Source: Schlegelella_A sp036263655 | Lineage (GTDB): Bacteria > Pseudomonadota > Gammaproteobacteria > Burkholderiales > Burkholderiaceae_C | NCBI GenBank assembly: GCA_036263655.1 | Contig: DATAGP010000009.1 | Span: forward strand, 174,061 to 238,060 | Length of the DNA: 64,000 bases | Direction: 5' to 3' | Shown: piece by piece, positions 43,384-52,221 of the stretch | Layout of the letters: each line of letters opens with the position of its first letter | How positions within the stretch are numbered: the first letter of the stretch is position 1 | Program-made: the position numbers and the translations under genes | The notes under the pieces: model-generated | Seen by the model: only the letters and a program-made list of their open reading frames with translations | What the model was told of the DNA's origin: nothing | Databases searched by the model: none

Positions 43384-44648
43384 TAGCGGTGGCGGGTCGC
43401 GAAGAGCGCGACCCGCATCATCGCGTAGGCGAACCACGCGAGCGTGCGGTGCAGCAGCGGCCGGCGCCGGTGCGATGCCGGCTCGACCCGGCTGCCGCCG
43501 CTGCGCACCGCGTCGAGCAGGTGCGCGCGCAGCTCGCCGGCGAATGCGTCGTCGCGGACGAAGACGTTGGCCTCGCGGGCGAGCAGGAGGCTGAGCGGGT
43601 CGAGGTTCGACGAGCCCACGGTGGCCATCGCGCCGCGGACGCCGTCGAACACCGCCACCTTCGCATGCAGGAAGCTCGGCGCGTACTCGATGATCTCGAT
43701 GCCGGCGTCGAGCAGCATGCCGTAGAGCGCGCGGCTGGTGTGGTGCTGCATGAAGTACTCGTAGCGGCCCTGCACCAGCAAGGTGATGCGCACGCCGCGG
43801 CGCGCCGCCCGCACGAGCGCCCGCTGCAGGTGGATGCCGGGCACGAAGTACGCGTTGGCGATCAGGATCTCCTTCTGCGCCTGGTTGATGGCGAAGCGAT
43901 AGAAGTGCTCGATCCGCTTGCGGAAGCGCAGGTTGTCGCGCAGCACGAGCCCGGCGAGCACGCCCGGGCCCTCCGGTCCAGGTGGAGGGCGCAGATCTTC
44001 CGAGCGCATCCGCTCGTCGTTCATGTCGGTGCCGGCCTCCGCCGCCCGCTCCATCGAGGCGAGCGCGGCGTCGAAGTCGTAGTGGCGCGCCTCGTGCGCC
44101 GCCTGCATGCGCCACCAGAGCCGCGTCATGGTCTCGTGCGCGTCGGCGACCAGCGGGCCCGAGGCGCGCACGGCGAAGTCGAGGCGCGGCTTCTCGAGCG
44201 TGCCGTGCGTCGGATCGATGAAGTCGTCGAGCAGGTTGATGCCGCCGCAGAACGCGATGCGGCCATCGACCACGCAGAGCTTGCGGTGCAGGCGGCGCCA
44301 GCGCGCCGGCATGAGCACGCGCCAGCCGCGCGCCGGGTTGTAGATCGCCCATTTCGCGCCGGCCGCGCGCCAGCGCGCCTGCCAGTCGGCGGGGATCTGG
44401 CCGGTGCCGATCCCGTCGACGACGACGCGGACGCGAACGCCGCGCGCGGCGGCGCGCTCGAGGGCCTCGGCGACCGCGAGGACCGCGCCCGTGAACTGGA
44501 AGATGTAGGTCTCAAGCAGGACCTCGGCGCGCGCACCGTCGATGTCCTTCACCATCGACGCGAACAGCGCCGCGCCGTTCCTGAGCAGCGTGAGCCGATG
44601 GCCCGGCTGAAGCGCCCGCGTCGTGGTGACGCGGCGGGATTCAGCCAC
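43380..44648 (-). CDS. clsB: Cardiolipin synthase B-like phospholipase D protein
   Basis: 422 residues with two HKD motifs: HRKLCVVDGRIAFCGG in the first half and HAKVAVFDGVRGAMATVGSSNLD in the second, the catalytic pair of the PLD superfamily. Other conserved pieces are VLLETYIFQFTGAVLAVAEAL and EILIANAYFVPGIHLQRAL. ClsB-type enzymes form cardiolipin or phosphatidylglycerol at the inner membrane. There is no strong N-terminal transmembrane pair, which separates it from ClsA. It is the last gene of the conserved aspS-nudB-nuclease-cls string, 6 bp after the nuclease gene, and its stop shares CTAG with the PEP-CTERM gene end. Confidence 0.9.
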   Translation of the reverse strand: MAESRRVTTTRALQPGHRLTLLRNGAALFASMVKDIDGARAEVLLETYIFQFTGAVLAVAEALERAAARGVRVRVVVDGIGTGQIPADWQARWRAAGAKWAIYNPARGWRVLMPARWRRLHRKLCVVDGRIAFCGGINLLDDFIDPTHGTLEKPRLDFAVRASGPLVADAHETMTRLWWRMQAAHEARHYDFDAALASMERAAEAGTDMNDERMRSEDLRPPPGPEGPGVLAGLVLRDNLRFRKRIEHFYRFAINQAQKEILIANAYFVPGIHLQRALVRAARRGVRITLLVQGRYEYFMQHHTSRALYGMLLDAGIEIIEYAPSFLHAKVAVFDGVRGAMATVGSSNLDPLSLLLAREANVFVRDDAFAGELRAHLLDAVRSGGSRVEPASHRRRPLLHRTLAWFAYAMMRVALFATRHRY

Positions 44649-44654
44649 GGGCGT

Positions 44655-45443
44655 TCACGCCAGCTCGAGCTCGGCGACGAGCGGGAGGTGATCGGACATG
44701 CGGGCCCATGCGGCGCCGCGCGGCACCGACGTCGACTTGCAGGCGAAGCCGCGGGTGTAGAAGCGGTCCATCGAGAACAGCGGCAGCCGCGACGGGAACG
44801 TGTTGACGTGGCGCGGCGGCGCGCCTTCGACGCTGCCGCGGACCAGGCCGCACGAGCTCATCAGGTCGTCGAGCCTGTCGCCCCAATCGTTGAAGTCGCC
44901 GGCGACGATCAGCCGCTCGTCGGGCGGCACGGTCGACTCGATGAACTTGCCGAGGCGCTGCGACTGGCGCACCCGGCTCGAGTGGATGAGGCCGAAGTGG
45001 GCGACGATGGCGTGGACCAGCGTGCCGTTCCACGTCACCGGGACGTGCAGCAGGCCGCGCTGCTCGAAGCGATGGTCGGAAACGTCGTGGTGGCCGATGT
45101 CGCCGATCGGCCAGCGCGAGAGCAGCGCATTGCCGTGCTCGCCTTCGCGCGTGACGGCGTTGGTGCGATAGGCGACCTCGTAGCCCTCGGGTGCCAGGTA
45201 GTCGGCCTGGGGAACCCGGGGCCAGCCGAAGCGCGTGTCCGGGAAATGCCGCGCCGCGGCACGGTTGAGGCTGCGCACCTCCTGCAGGAACACCATGTCG
45301 GCGTCGAGCGCCTCGATCCCGAGCACGAGGTTGTGGATCTCGAGACGCTTCCTCGGGCCGACTCCGCGCACCCCCTTGTGGATGTTGTACGTCGCCACCC
45401 GGAGGATGTTGCTGGGGTGCTGGGTGGAGGCGAAGGGGCGCAT
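44655..45443 (-). CDS. Endonuclease/exonuclease/phosphatase family protein
   Basis: 262 residues. Conserved metal and catalytic residues appear in LRVATYNIHKGVRG (Asn), FLQEVRSLN (Glu), VAGDFNDWGDRLDD (Asp, Asn) and a final MSDHLPLVAEL (Asp-His). Family members hydrolyse phosphodiesters in DNA or phospholipids; the frequent neighbour is a cardiolipin synthase, so a phospholipid or signalling role is possible as well as nuclease activity. There is no signal peptide. The ATG at 45443 is preferred; the frame upstream to 45674 is a nudB shadow. It follows nudB by 32 bp in the same transcript. Confidence 0.88.
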   Translation of the reverse strand: MRPFASTQHPSNILRVATYNIHKGVRGVGPRKRLEIHNLVLGIEALDADMVFLQEVRSLNRAAARHFPDTRFGWPRVPQADYLAPEGYEVAYRTNAVTREGEHGNALLSRWPIGDIGHHDVSDHRFEQRGLLHVPVTWNGTLVHAIVAHFGLIHSSRVRQSQRLGKFIESTVPPDERLIVAGDFNDWGDRLDDLMSSCGLVRGSVEGAPPRHVNTFPSRLPLFSMDRFYTRGFACKSTSVPRGAAWARMSDHLPLVAELELA

Positions 45444-45475
45444 CGGTGGTCGTGGCGAGCAAGCAGCGGGCCGAG

Positions 45476-45946
45476 TCACGACCGCCGCGGGAGCTGCAGG
45501 ATCGCCTCGGCGTTCGACGGCGAGAAGCACCGGTCGGCGGCCTCGCGCCAGGGCAGCCATTCGAACCGCAGGTGCTCGCGCGGCGCCAGCTGGACGGGCG
45601 TGTGGCGCGGCACGCGCAGCCCGAACACGTGCTCGGTGTTGCGGGTCACGCCGGCAGCATACCGGTGCCGCCATACCGGATAGATGTCATAGACATTGGC
45701 CAGCTGCCAGTCGACCAGCCGCTCGAGCGGCACCGCGGCCGAGCCGATCACGATGCCGGTTTCCTCGGCGACCTCGCGCACGCAGGTCTCGACGAGTGAC
45801 TCCTCCGGCATGTCCTTGGAGCCGGTCACGCCCTGCCAGAAGCCCGGGGCGTCGGCGCGCTCCAGCAGGAGCACGTCGAGCTCGTCGTCGTGGATGACGA
45901 CGAGCACCGACTCCGGAACCTTGAAGGGCCTGCCGGCAGTCGCCAT
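45476..45946 (-). CDS. nudB: Dihydroneopterin triphosphate diphosphatase (Nudix)
   Basis: 156 residues. The Nudix box spans about residues 42-64: GSKDMPEESLVETCVREVAE followed by ETGI, matching Gx5Ex5[UA]xREx2EExGU. The C-terminal HVFGLRVPRHTPVQLAPREHLRFEWLPWREAADRC is characteristic of NudB. NudB removes pyrophosphate from dihydroneopterin triphosphate in folate synthesis. Placement 21 bp after aspS is conserved in Burkholderiales and supports the call over a general Nudix hydrolase. Cytoplasmic, no signal peptide. Confidence 0.92.
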   Translation of the reverse strand: MATAGRPFKVPESVLVVIHDDELDVLLLERADAPGFWQGVTGSKDMPEESLVETCVREVAEETGIVIGSAAVPLERLVDWQLANVYDIYPVWRHRYAAGVTRNTEHVFGLRVPRHTPVQLAPREHLRFEWLPWREAADRCFSPSNAEAILQLPRRS

Positions 45947-45967
45947 CGGCGGCAGCAGCGGCAGGCC

Positions 45968-47758
45968 TCAGCCGGTCGCCTGGACGTTGCGCAGGCGGAT
46001 GTGCAGCTCGCGCAGCTGCTTCTCGTCGACCGGGCTCGGCGCGTTCGTGAGCAGGTCCTGCGCCCGCTGCGTCTTCGGGAAGGCGATGACGTCGCGCAGC
46101 GACTCCGCGCCGGTCATCAGCATGACGAAGCGGTCGAGGCCGATGGCGATGCCGCCGTGCGGCGGCGCGCCGTACTGCAGCGCGTCGAGCAGGAAGCCGA
46201 ACTTCGCCTGCGCTTCCTCGGCGCCGATCTTCAGGGCCCGGAAAACCTTGCTCTGCACGTCCTCGCGGTGGATGCGCACCGAGCCGCCGCCGAGCTCGAG
46301 CCCGTTCAGGACGACGTCGTAGGCCTTGGCGATGCAGCGGCCGGGGTCGGTCTCCAGCCAGTCCTCGTGCCCGTCCTTGGGGCTCGTGAACGGGTGGTGC
46401 ATGGCGCTCCAGCGATGCTCGGCCTCGTCGTAGTCGAACATCGGGAAGTCGACGACCCAGAGCGGCGCCCAGTCGCCCTCGACCAGGCCACGCGACTTGC
46501 CGAACTCGCTGTGACCGACCTTGACGCGCAGCGCGCCGAGCGCGTCGGCGACGATCTTGGCCTTGTCGGCGCCGAAGAAGATCAGGTCGCCATCCTTCGC
46601 ACCGGTGCGCTGCAGGATCTCGGCCAGGGCGGCGTCGTGCAGGTTCTTGACGACGGGCGACTGCAGGCCCTCGCGACCCCGGCCGGCGTCGTTCACCTTG
46701 ATCCACGCCAGGCCCTTGGCGCCGTAGATCTTCACGAACTCCGTGTAGCCGTCGATCTCGCCGCGGCTCATCTCGCCGCCGCCCGGCACGCGCAAGGCGG
46801 CGACGCGCCCGTCCTTGGCCTTCGCCGGCGTCGAGAAGACCTTGAAGTCGACCTCCCTCATCACGTCGGTGAGCTCGGTGAGCTCGAGCTTCACGCGCAG
46901 GTCGGGCTTGTCGGAGCCGAAGCGGCGCATCGCGTCGGCGTAGGTCATCACCGGGAAGGCGGGCAGCTCGACGCCGATCGCGTGCTGCACGGTGCTGCGG
47001 ATCATGCTTTCGAACATCGTCCGGATCTGCTCCTCGTCGAGGAACGAGGTCTCGATGTCGATCTGCGTGAACTCGGGCTGGCGGTCGGCGCGCAGGTCCT
47101 CGTCGCGGAAGCACTTGGTGATCTGGTAGTAGCGGTCGAAGCCGGCAACCATCAGCAGCTGCTTGAAGAGCTGCGGGCTCTGCGGCAGCGCGAAGAACAT
47201 GCCGTCGTGGACGCGGCTCGGCACCAGGTAGTCGCGCGCGCCCTCGGGCGTGCTCTTGGTCAGCATGGGGGTCTCGATGTCGATGAAGCCGTGGCCGTCG
47301 AGGAAGCGGCGGACCTCCATCGCCATGCGGTAGCGCAGCATCAGGTTCCTCTGCATCGGCGGCCGGCGCAGGTCGAGGACCCGGTGGGTCAGGCGCGTCG
47401 TCTCCGAGAGGTTCTCCTCGTCGAGCTGGAACGGCGGCGTGACGCTCGGGTTCAGGACCTCGAGCTCGTGGCACAGCACCTCGACCTTGCCGCTCGTCAG
47501 GTTGGGGTTCTCGGTTCCCGCCGGTCGGGCCCGCACCAGGCCGGTGACCTTGAGGCAGAACTCGTTGCGGATGCCCTCGGCGACGGCGAAGGTCCCGGCG
47601 CGGTCGGGGTCGCACACGACCTGGACCAGGCCCTCACGGTCGCGCAGGTCGATGAAGATCACCCCGCCATGGTCGCGGCGGCGATGCGCCCAGCCCATCA
47701 GCGTCACCGTCCGGCCGAGGAGCGCTTCGCTCGTCAGGCCGCAATACGTCGTTCTCAT
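45968..47758 (-). CDS. aspS: Aspartate--tRNA(Asp/Asn) ligase
   Basis: 596 residues, the standard bacterial type: anticodon-binding OB fold (about 1-110, HRRRDHGGVIFIDLRDREG), class II catalytic core (FRDEDLRADRQPEFTQIDIETSF motif 2, GGIAIGLDRFVMLM motif 3), and the bacterial GAD insertion between (about 290-420). It charges tRNA-Asp with aspartate. His30 and Gly81 match the residues reported for non-discriminating enzymes such as that of Pseudomonas aeruginosa, so it may also mischarge tRNA-Asn, which then needs GatCAB. The start MRTTYCG at 47758 is clear. It is preceded by DUF502 (93 bp) and followed by nudB. Confidence 0.96.
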   Translation of the reverse strand: MRTTYCGLTSEALLGRTVTLMGWAHRRRDHGGVIFIDLRDREGLVQVVCDPDRAGTFAVAEGIRNEFCLKVTGLVRARPAGTENPNLTSGKVEVLCHELEVLNPSVTPPFQLDEENLSETTRLTHRVLDLRRPPMQRNLMLRYRMAMEVRRFLDGHGFIDIETPMLTKSTPEGARDYLVPSRVHDGMFFALPQSPQLFKQLLMVAGFDRYYQITKCFRDEDLRADRQPEFTQIDIETSFLDEEQIRTMFESMIRSTVQHAIGVELPAFPVMTYADAMRRFGSDKPDLRVKLELTELTDVMREVDFKVFSTPAKAKDGRVAALRVPGGGEMSRGEIDGYTEFVKIYGAKGLAWIKVNDAGRGREGLQSPVVKNLHDAALAEILQRTGAKDGDLIFFGADKAKIVADALGALRVKVGHSEFGKSRGLVEGDWAPLWVVDFPMFDYDEAEHRWSAMHHPFTSPKDGHEDWLETDPGRCIAKAYDVVLNGLELGGGSVRIHREDVQSKVFRALKIGAEEAQAKFGFLLDALQYGAPPHGGIAIGLDRFVMLMTGAESLRDVIAFPKTQRAQDLLTNAPSPVDEKQLRELHIRLRNVQATG

Positions 47759-47851
47759 CGCTTCGCTCCAGATTCTTGGTTCGGGTCGGCGCCCGCATCG
47801 GCGCGATGCCGGCGGCGCGGGGAGAGGCTTCGGGCCGAACGGCCGTGCCGC

Positions 47852-48508
47852 TCAGCCCGTCGGATTTCGCAAGGCCGGCGCGGCCCGTCCCCGACGCAGG
47901 CCCGGTGCGACCACGCCCATCGAGATCACGTACTTGAGGGCGTCGTCGACGGTCATCTCGAGCGGGATCACGTCGGCGCGCGGCAGCATCAGGAAGAAGC
48001 CCGAGGTCGGGTTCGGCGTCGTCGGCACGTAGATGCTGAGGTACTCGCCGGCCAGATGCTGCGCCGCCTCGCCGCCAGGCTTGCCCGTGACGAAGGCGAT
48101 GGTCCACGAGCCCGCGCGCGGGTACTGGACCAGCACGGCCTGCCGGAAGGCATTGCCGCTGCTCGAGAACAGGGTGTCGGAGACCTGCTGCACCGAGCTG
48201 TAGATCGACTTCACGATCGGGATCTTGCTCAGGATCCGATGCCCCTGGCGCAGCGACCACTGGCCGACGATGTTGGCGGCGAAGATGCCGGTGAGCAGCA
48301 AGCCGAGCAAGACGACGAGGACGCCGAGGCCGGGCACGTGGCGGAGCTTCTCGATCGACGCGTGCGCGGCGGCCGGCAGCACGACCTGCGTGCCGCTGAG
48401 GAGCCAGGCGAACATGCCGTCGAGCAGGCCCAGCACCGCCTGCAGGACCCAGATCGTGACCGCCAGCGGCAGCCAGACCAGCAGGCCGGCGATCAGGTAC
48501 TTCTTCAC
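47852..48508 (-). CDS. DUF502 family inner-membrane protein
   Basis: 218 residues. Two hydrophobic helices near the start (LIAGLLVWLPLAVTIWVLQAVLG at about 5-27 and GLGVLVVLLGLLLTGIFAANIVG at about 62-85) are followed by the family region GHRILSKIPIVKSIYSSVQQV, FVTGKPGG and VYVPTTPNPTSGFFLML-type sequence (here IYVPTTPNP). Function is unknown. GTG at 48508 is chosen since it starts the first helix; longer frames upstream are arginine-rich shadows of fmdB. It lies 28 bp after fmdB and 93 bp before aspS, the usual order in Burkholderiales. Confidence 0.9.
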   Translation of the reverse strand: MKKYLIAGLLVWLPLAVTIWVLQAVLGLLDGMFAWLLSGTQVVLPAAAHASIEKLRHVPGLGVLVVLLGLLLTGIFAANIVGQWSLRQGHRILSKIPIVKSIYSSVQQVSDTLFSSSGNAFRQAVLVQYPRAGSWTIAFVTGKPGGEAAQHLAGEYLSIYVPTTPNPTSGFFLMLPRADVIPLEMTVDDALKYVISMGVVAPGLRRGRAAPALRNPTG

Positions 48509-48536
48509 GCTGTCTTGCTCGCGGTCCGCAGGCCGG

Positions 48537-48926
48537 TCAGTCGCCGGACTTGCCGGAGGGCGTCGCCGGGGCAGCAGGCGCAGGCGCAGGAGCCGCGGTC
48601 GCCGCCGGCGCGGCAGCGGGCGCATCGCCCCCCTTCGCTGCGGCGCCGTTGCCGTCGCTGCTCGCCGGCGCGGCTTCGCCGTCGCCCTTCTTCTCGCCCG
48701 CGCCCGGCTCGGCGTCGGCAGGCTTCTTGGCCTTGCCGCCGTTGCTGTCCCGAAAGTCCGTGACGTACCAGCCCGAGCCCTTGAGCTGGAACCCGGCCGC
48801 CGTGACCTGCTTGGCGTAGGTCGCGGCGCCGCACGCCGGGCAGACGCTCAGCAGCGGATCGGAGATCTTCTGCAGCACGTCCTGCGCGTGGCCGCAGGTC
48901 GTGCAGCGGTATGCGTAGATCGGCAT
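48537..48926 (-). CDS. FmdB-family zinc-ribbon protein
   Basis: 129 residues. The N-terminal 45 residues form the zinc ribbon MPIYAYRCTTCGH with Cys8, Cys11, Cys29 and Cys32 as ligands. Then follow VTAAGFQLKGSGWYVTDFR, characteristic of FmdB regulators, and an Ala/Pro/Gly-rich low-complexity tail (about 70-129). Proposed roles are transcriptional or metal-related regulation, not established. It is the first gene after ubiB and probably heads the fmdB-DUF502-aspS transcript, with a candidate -10 box TATACT 33 bp upstream. GAGGCG precedes the ATG. Confidence 0.88.
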   Translation of the reverse strand: MPIYAYRCTTCGHAQDVLQKISDPLLSVCPACGAATYAKQVTAAGFQLKGSGWYVTDFRDSNGGKAKKPADAEPGAGEKKGDGEAAPASSDGNGAAAKGGDAPAAAPAATAAPAPAPAAPATPSGKSGD

Positions 48927-48958
48927 CGCCGCGCCTCGGAAATTGGGAACAACCCGAC

Positions 48959-48964
48959 AGTATA
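48959..48964 (-). promoter_or_regulatory. Candidate -10 box for the fmdB-DUF502-aspS transcript
   Basis: On the minus strand TATACT (five of six matches to TATAAT) lies 33 bp upstream of the fmdB ATG in the 61 bp ubiB-fmdB gap. No clear -35 hexamer is seen at 16-18 bp, and the spacer region is GC-rich. The position suits a start of transcription about 26 bases before the ATG, giving the aspS genes independence from ubiB. Confidence 0.4.
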
Positions 48965-48987
48965 AATCGCGGGCCCCGCCGAACGGG

Positions 48988-50535
48988 TCACTGCAGGCGG
49001 GCCACCACCTGCAGCGCGACCACGGCCAGGAAGAAGCCGAGCGCGGTGAAGACGACCGCCGACAGGAGGCGGTTCGTCCGCCGCTGCTCCAGGACCAGCG
49101 CCTCGAGGGCGCGGACGTGCGCCTGCGGCTTCGGCTGGAGGGCGGCGTGGACCAGCCGCGGCAGCTGCGGCAGCAGGTGGACGTAGCGCGGCGCCTCCTT
49201 CTTCAGGTGCTCGACGAGCCCGGCCCAGCCGACCTGCTCCTCCATCCAGCGCTCGAGGAAGGGCTTGGCCGTGCTCCACAGGTCGAGCTCCGGGTCGAGG
49301 TCGCGGCCGAGGCCCTCGATGTTGAGCAGCGTCTTCTGCAGCAGCACCAGCTGCGGCTGGATCTCGACGTTGAAGCGGCGCGAGGTCTGGAACAGGCGCA
49401 GCAGCACCTGGCCGAGCGAGATGTCCTTCAGCGGCCGGTCGAACTGCGGCTCGCAGACGGCGCGGATCGCACCCTCGAGCTCGTCGATCCGCGTCTGCGG
49501 CGGCACCCAGCCGCTCTCGACGTGCAGCTCGGCGACGCGCTTGTAGTCGCGGTGGAAGAAGGCGATGAAGTTCTGCGCCAGGTAGTCCTTGTCGAACTCC
49601 GTCAGCGTGCCGACGATGCCGAAGTCGAGCGAGATGTAGCGGCCGAAGGTCTCCGGCGCGATCGAGACCTGGATGTTCCCGGGATGCATGTCGGCGTGGA
49701 AGAAGCCGTCGCGGAACACCTGCGTGAAGAAGATGGTGACGCCGTCGCGGGCCAGCTTGGGGATGTCGACGCCGGCCTCGCGCAGGCGCTGCACGTGGCT
49801 GATCGGCACGCCATTCATGCGCTCCATGACGATGACGTTCTGCGTGCACAGCTCCCACACCATCTCCGGCACGAGGACCAGCCCGAGGCCCTGCATGTTG
49901 CGGCGCAGCTGCGCCGCGTTGGCCGCCTCGCGGACGAGATCGAGCTCGTCGTGCAGGTAGTTGTCGAACTCGGCGACGACCTGGCGCGGCTTCAGGCGCT
50001 TGCCGTCGGCCGACCAGCGCTCGACCCAGCGGGCGAGCTGGCGCATGAGGGCGACGTCGTCGTCGATCGCGGCGAGCATCCCTGGGCGGAGCACCTTGAC
50101 GGCAACGTGGCGGCCGTCCTTGAGCACGGCCAGGTGCACTTGCGCGATCGACGCGCTGGCCACCGGAGCAGCGTCGAAGCTGGCGAAGATCGCCTCGAGC
50201 GGGCGGCCAAAGGCGCGCTCGACGATGGCCCGCGACACGGCGTCGGGAAACGGCGGGACGCGGTCCTGGAGCTTCGCGAGCTCCTCGGCCAGGTCGGCGG
50301 GAAGCAGGTCGCGGCGCGTCGACAGCACCTGACCGAACTTGACGAAGATGGGACCCAGGCGCTCCAGGCCCTCGCGCAGGCGCACGCCGCGCGGCGCGTC
50401 GAGCCGACGCCCGATGGTGATGACGCGGACCAGGAAGCGGACCCAGCGCTGGCGGAAGCCGGACAGCGCGAGTTCGTCGAAACCGTAGCGAAGAACCGTG
50501 ACGCAGATGACGACCAGCCGGGCGATATGCCTCAT
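48988..50535 (-). CDS. ubiB: UbiB, ubiquinone biosynthesis protein kinase-like ATPase
   Basis: 515 residues. UbiB belongs to the ADCK/ABC1 atypical kinase family needed for ubiquinone synthesis. Visible are the KxGQ segment GPIFVKFGQVLSTRRDLLP, the Ala-rich loop VASASIAQVHLAVL, the Lys of VAVKVLRPG, the HADMHPGNIQV catalytic loop and the metal-binding DFGIVGTL. A C-terminal transmembrane helix pair (LLSAVVFTALGFFLAVVALQVVA) anchors it. The start at 50535 overlaps the ubiJ stop (ATGA). Preceding SCP2-like ubiJ and nearby ubiE form the expected ubiquinone group. Confidence 0.95.
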   Translation of the reverse strand: MRHIARLVVICVTVLRYGFDELALSGFRQRWVRFLVRVITIGRRLDAPRGVRLREGLERLGPIFVKFGQVLSTRRDLLPADLAEELAKLQDRVPPFPDAVSRAIVERAFGRPLEAIFASFDAAPVASASIAQVHLAVLKDGRHVAVKVLRPGMLAAIDDDVALMRQLARWVERWSADGKRLKPRQVVAEFDNYLHDELDLVREAANAAQLRRNMQGLGLVLVPEMVWELCTQNVIVMERMNGVPISHVQRLREAGVDIPKLARDGVTIFFTQVFRDGFFHADMHPGNIQVSIAPETFGRYISLDFGIVGTLTEFDKDYLAQNFIAFFHRDYKRVAELHVESGWVPPQTRIDELEGAIRAVCEPQFDRPLKDISLGQVLLRLFQTSRRFNVEIQPQLVLLQKTLLNIEGLGRDLDPELDLWSTAKPFLERWMEEQVGWAGLVEHLKKEAPRYVHLLPQLPRLVHAALQPKPQAHVRALEALVLEQRRTNRLLSAVVFTALGFFLAVVALQVVARLQ

Positions 50536-51077
50536 CGGCTCGGCGTCTCCGCGTCGCGCGGCGAGGAGCGGCCGGCCAGGTTGCGCAGGGTGCGGGACGC
50601 ATCGCGCAGGGCGCCGGCGACGAGACCCCCGAGCCGGCCGATGGCCTGCGCGGGACCGTCGCCGACGACGCGGGCCAGGTCTTCCTGGACGTCCCAGCGC
50701 AGGTTGTCGATGAGCCAGTCGAGGTCGCCTGCGAAGGCAGCATCGCCGGACACGTTGATCGTCGGCCGCTCGCCGGACAGAGCACGCGCGAACGCGGCCG
50801 CCGGATTCGCAGCGTCGACGGCCAGGCGCAGGTCGGGCGGCAAGGCGCTCGGCGTCTCGATCCACTCGACGAGCCCTGCGGGCGTGATGCGGAACGCGAA
50901 GGGTCCGACGGCGGGCAGCAGCGACGGCCAGCCGGCCAGCTCGAGCTGCATCGTCCGCCCGGCGTGCGGACGCAGCCGCTCGACGGCAACGGGCTCGGCG
51001 GCGATGACATGGTTGACGAGCAGCACCAGCCGTTCCATGACCGAGCGCTGTGCCAGGGACTTCATCGCGTCGAGCAT
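50532..51077 (-). CDS. ubiJ: UbiJ-like ubiquinone biosynthesis accessory factor
   Basis: 181 residues. UbiJ carries an SCP2-type lipid-binding domain and acts as accessory factor assembling the Ubi complex. Visible are the N-terminal VMERLVLLVNHVIAAEPVAVERLRPHAG, LVEWIETPSALPPDLRL, PTINVSGDAAFAGDLDWLIDN and DVQEDLARVVGDGPAQAIGR, which match the family order. The start MLDAMKS at 51077 faces galE across 70 bp. The 4 bp overlap with ubiB indicates translational coupling. Recognised mainly from order and pattern; sequence conservation in this family is low. Confidence 0.87.
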   Translation of the reverse strand: MLDAMKSLAQRSVMERLVLLVNHVIAAEPVAVERLRPHAGRTMQLELAGWPSLLPAVGPFAFRITPAGLVEWIETPSALPPDLRLAVDAANPAAAFARALSGERPTINVSGDAAFAGDLDWLIDNLRWDVQEDLARVVGDGPAQAIGRLGGLVAGALRDASRTLRNLAGRSSPRDAETPSR

Positions 51078-51147
51078 GCGTCGATTGTAGGCAAGGGCCC
51101 TGGCGCATCGCTTGCCGGAGAATCCGTCAGACCACTTCCTGCCGACC

Positions 51148-52164
51148 ATGATCCTCCTCACCGGCGCCACCGGCTACATCGCCTCGCACACCTGGCTGGC
51201 CCTGCACGAGGCCGGCTACCAGGTCGCCGGACTCGACGACTTCTCGAACAGCTCGCCGGAGGTGCTGCGCCGACTGGCCGCGCTCGGCGCCGATGTCTCC
51301 AGGTTCACGCGCGCCGACGTGCGCGACTCCGCCGCGCTGGACGAGGTCTTCGCCGGCGGCGAGATCGAGGCGGTGGTCCATTTCGCCGCCTTGAAGGCCG
51401 TCGGCGAGAGCGTCGCCGAGCCGCTCCGCTACTACGCCGTCAACGTCGGCGGGCTGATCGCACTGGCCGAGGCGATGCAGCGCCATGGCTGCAGGACGAT
51501 CGTCTTCAGCTCGAGCGCCACCGTCTACGGGCAGCCGGAGCGGCTGCCGATCCGCGAGGACTCGCCGCTCACGGCGACGAGTCCCTACGGCGCGACCAAG
51601 CTCGTGAGCGAAGGCATCCTCCGCGACCTGCAGGCGTCCGATCCGGCCTGGCGAGTGGCCCTGCTGCGCTACTTCAACCCGGTGGGGGCGCACGAGAGCG
51701 GAACGATCGGCGAGGATCCGCGCGGCACGCCCAACAACCTGATGCCCTACGTCGCCCAGGTGGCGGTGGGCAAGCGGCCCCGCCTGCAGGTCTTCGGCGC
51801 CGACTACGACACGCCCGACGGCACCGGCGTGCGCGACTACTTGCACGTCGTCGACCTCGCCGAAGGCCATGTCGCGGCCTTGCGCAAGCTGCTGGCCGGC
51901 AACTCGGCGATCACCGTCAATCTCGGCACCGGCCGCGGCAGCAGCGTCCTCGAGCTGGTGCGGGCCTTCGAGCGCGCGAGCGGTCGGCCGGTCCCCTACG
52001 ACATCGCGCCGCGCCGTCCGGGCGACGTGGCGTCCTGCTACGCCGACCCGTCGCTGGCCGAGCGTCTGCTGGGGTGGCGCGCGACGCGCGACCTCGATGC
52101 CATGTGCGCCGACACCTGGCGCTGGCAGACCGCCAATCCCAACGGCTACGACGCCACGACCTAG
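51148..52164 (+). CDS. galE: UDP-glucose 4-epimerase
   Basis: 338 residues, normal length. The NAD-binding loop GATGYIASH, the substrate region VVHFAALKAVGESVAEPLRYY, the serine of FSSSATVYG, and the Tyr-Lys pair in SPYGATKLVSEGIL form the short-chain dehydrogenase active site. RYFNPVGAHESGTIGEDP and VFGADYDTPDGTGVRDYLHV are GalE hallmarks. It interconverts UDP-glucose and UDP-galactose for exopolysaccharide and LPS. The start MILLTGA at 51148 is the conserved N-terminus. It lies on the opposite strand inside the otherwise co-oriented ubiquinone block, between the Tim44-like gene and ubiJ. Confidence 0.95.
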   Translation: MILLTGATGYIASHTWLALHEAGYQVAGLDDFSNSSPEVLRRLAALGADVSRFTRADVRDSAALDEVFAGGEIEAVVHFAALKAVGESVAEPLRYYAVNVGGLIALAEAMQRHGCRTIVFSSSATVYGQPERLPIREDSPLTATSPYGATKLVSEGILRDLQASDPAWRVALLRYFNPVGAHESGTIGEDPRGTPNNLMPYVAQVAVGKRPRLQVFGADYDTPDGTGVRDYLHVVDLAEGHVAALRKLLAGNSAITVNLGTGRGSSVLELVRAFERASGRPVPYDIAPRRPGDVASCYADPSLAERLLGWRATRDLDAMCADTWRWQTANPNGYDATT

Positions 52165-52221
52165 CGACCCGGCACCGGCGCGTGGCCGCGCCGCTTCAGC
52201 GAGCGGCCGCCTGCACCCGGC

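Noticed and set aside
51112..51147. Earlier ATG for galE
   Set aside because: It would add 12 residues before the conserved nucleotide-binding start MILLTGA and shorten the divergent spacer to ubiJ; the ATG at 51148 fits the family.
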